DNA of 64,000 nt from Bradyrhizobium campsiandrae (GTDB lineage Bacteria; Pseudomonadota; Alphaproteobacteria; Rhizobiales; Xanthobacteraceae), in NCBI RefSeq assembly GCF_014529705.1, contig NZ_JAANIH010000002.1:182185-246184 (forward strand). Direction: 5' to 3'. The notes beneath the pieces were generated by a model. The model saw nothing but the letters and a program-made list of their open reading frames with translations, did not search any database and was not told where the DNA came from. The stretch's first letter is position 1, and the number at the start of each line of letters is the position of its first letter. The translations under genes were made by a program, and so were the position numbers. This document shows positions 62,969-64,000 of the stretch, in pieces.

Positions 62969-63088
62969 ATGAGCAAAAAGACCCAGACCTCATTCGACGT
63001 GCAGGACGACCTCCGCACCGATTACGCCCTGATCGCCACCGGCGTCGGCGCTGCGCTGGTTGCGCTGGTCTACCTCCTGCTGGTCTAA
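62969..63088 (+). CDS. 39-residue single-helix membrane protein
   Basis: ATG 62969 reads MSKKTQTSFDVQDDLRTDYA and then LIATGVGAALVALVYLLLV to TAA at 63086-63088. It has a hydrophilic N-terminus and one C-terminal helix of about 18 residues, a tail-anchor topology. No strong ribosome site is present. It lies 288 bp before dnaB; that gap holds nothing else recognised. Short tail-anchored proteins of this kind are often missed in annotation. Confidence 0.55.
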   Translation: MSKKTQTSFDVQDDLRTDYALIATGVGAALVALVYLLLV

Positions 63089-63376
63089 AGCGGTCCCGGA
63101 AGCGCCAGCGCGCCGTTTCGCGCGCTTTTGAATACGTCTGCTCGCAATCCATTAGGTTCACCCCGTCCGGATTTTTCCGTGGCGTGACCGCGGTGACTTC
63201 CGGTTCAGCCTGCGTTTCGTGAAAATCCGTCAAGCGCGGCGCGTGCTGCGGCTGCTAATCATCCACCGCTTTTAAGATCGGTTGATAGCGGCGAGCTTTT
63301 GCTTCCGCTTTGGCGTAAGGCGGCGCTTTATCCCGGCCCCGCATCCGCCCATGAAAATTGCTAAGCACGTCCGACC

Positions 63377-64000
63377 ATGGCCCTGACTGATTCGAACGTC
63401 CTCAAACTTGCGCCCGAACCGGGAACTCCCGCCTATCGGAGCGCGCCGCACAATATCGAGGCGGAACAGAGCCTTCTGGGCGCGATCCTGGTCAACAACG
63501 ATGCCTTCTACCGCGTCTCCGACTTCCTGGAGGCAAAACATTTCTTCGAGCCGCTGCACCAGACCATTTTCGAGACCGCCGGCAGCCTGATCCGGATGGG
63601 CAAGATCGCCACGCCCGTGACGCTGAAGACGTTCCTGCCCGCCGATACCGACGTCGGCGGCATGACCATCGGACAATATCTTGCGCGTCTTGCCGCCGAA
63701 GCGACCACCATCATCAACGCGCAGGACTATGGCCGTACCATCTACGACCTGTCGCTGCGTCGCGACCTGATCGGCATCGGCGAGGACATGGTCAATGTCG
63801 CCTACGACGCCCCGGTCGATTTCCAGCCACGGGCGCAGATCGAGGACGCCGAGCGAAAGCTTTACGAACTCGCCGAGTCCGGCCGCTATGACGGCGGCTT
63901 TCAGAAGTTCTCGCAGGCGCTGGCTGTCGCCGTCGATCTCGCGGCCAAGGCGTTCCAGCGCGACGGCAAGCTGTCGGGCATCTCGACGGGCATGCGCGAC
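63377..64000 (+). CDS. dnaB: Replicative DNA helicase DnaB, N-terminal part (runs off the window)
   Basis: 208 codons from the ATG at 63377: MALTDSNVLKLAPEPGTPAY, then the DnaB N-domain RSAPHNIEAEQSLLGAILVN, FLEAKHFFEPLHQTIFETAG and DYGRTIYDLSLRRDLIGIGE, ending at the linker GGFQKFSQAL and the start of the RecA-like domain (LSGISTGMRD). The ATPase motifs lie past 64000. The rplI-dnaB neighbourhood is common; here about 4.5 kb of other genes separate them. Confidence 0.95.
   Translation, partial: MALTDSNVLKLAPEPGTPAYRSAPHNIEAEQSLLGAILVNNDAFYRVSDFLEAKHFFEPLHQTIFETAGSLIRMGKIATPVTLKTFLPADTDVGGMTIGQYLARLAAEATTIINAQDYGRTIYDLSLRRDLIGIGEDMVNVAYDAPVDFQPRAQIEDAERKLYELAESGRYDGGFQKFSQALAVAVDLAAKAFQRDGKLSGISTGMRD

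Overview
The window reads as a chromosomal segment of a high-GC alphaproteobacterium of the Bradyrhizobium/Nitrobacteraceae type. The support is the gene order (lptF-lptG-lptD-surA-pdxA-rsmA; rpsF-rpsR-DUF2232-rplI; fabD-fabG-acpP-fabF-mltG-yicC-gmk; purM-purN next to a CDP-alcohol phosphatidyltransferase, hdaA, ppk and ppx), the palindromic intergenic repeats, and many small secreted or membrane proteins of a rhizobial type. No rRNA, tRNA, CRISPR array, prophage or plasmid functions were seen. The assignment is inferred from gene content, not from a database search.

Layout. 1-7.1 kb: 5' end of aspS (minus), selO, a small REP-type transposase (RAYT) broken by one stop codon and flanked by two 91-bp palindromic repeats, then a GpdQ-like phosphodiesterase with a Ugp-like ABC transporter behind a candidate Pho box. 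7.1-17 kb: an MDR reductase and divergent LysR regulator, rnd, a class III aminotransferase, an uncharacterised operon (two GNAT-like proteins, an isochorismatase-fold protein with substituted catalytic residues, a small protein) divergent from a second LysR gene, a short autotransporter, and a cold shock gene. 17.5-26 kb: purM-purN, phosphatidyltransferase, hdaA, ppk-ppx (second candidate Pho box), TerC-family protein, ndk. 26-33.7 kb: small proteins, an ABC-F ATPase, a beta-propeller protein, a frameshifted methyltransferase, a lipoprotein, and pepA-holC.

34-41.7 kb is an envelope operon: LPS export (lptF, lptG, lptD), a SurA-like chaperone, then pdxA and rsmA. 41.7-47.4 kb holds a zinc alcohol dehydrogenase, a run of four very small genes, two preceded by exact matches to the alphaproteobacterial general-stress (EcfG) promoter pattern, a secreted caspase-like protein with a DUF4189 tail, and two further exported proteins. 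47.3-56 kb (minus) is gmk-yicC-mltG-fabF-acpP-fabG-fabD, then a desaturase with its TetR regulator, whose promoter carries a perfect operator palindrome. 56.3-58.9 kb is the ribosomal rpsF-rpsR-DUF2232-rplI block. 58.9-64 kb holds a thioesterase-TetR pair with a 28-bp palindrome at its promoter, a cytochrome-c-like protein with a long Pro/Ala/Lys tail, cyclopropane fatty acid synthase with a near-consensus EcfG promoter, a 39-residue membrane protein, and the 5' end of dnaB.

Three themes link the genes. Phosphate: Pho-box-like sites precede both the phosphodiester uptake/hydrolysis operon and the polyphosphate operon. Membrane lipids: type II fatty acid synthesis, a desaturase, cyclopropane synthase, a phosphatidyltransferase and LPS export lie within one window. 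General stress: EcfG-like promoters precede small unknown genes and probably cfa. The least explained loci are the small-protein cluster at 42.85-44.04 kb and the GNAT/pseudo-isochorismatase operon at 12.35-14.36 kb.
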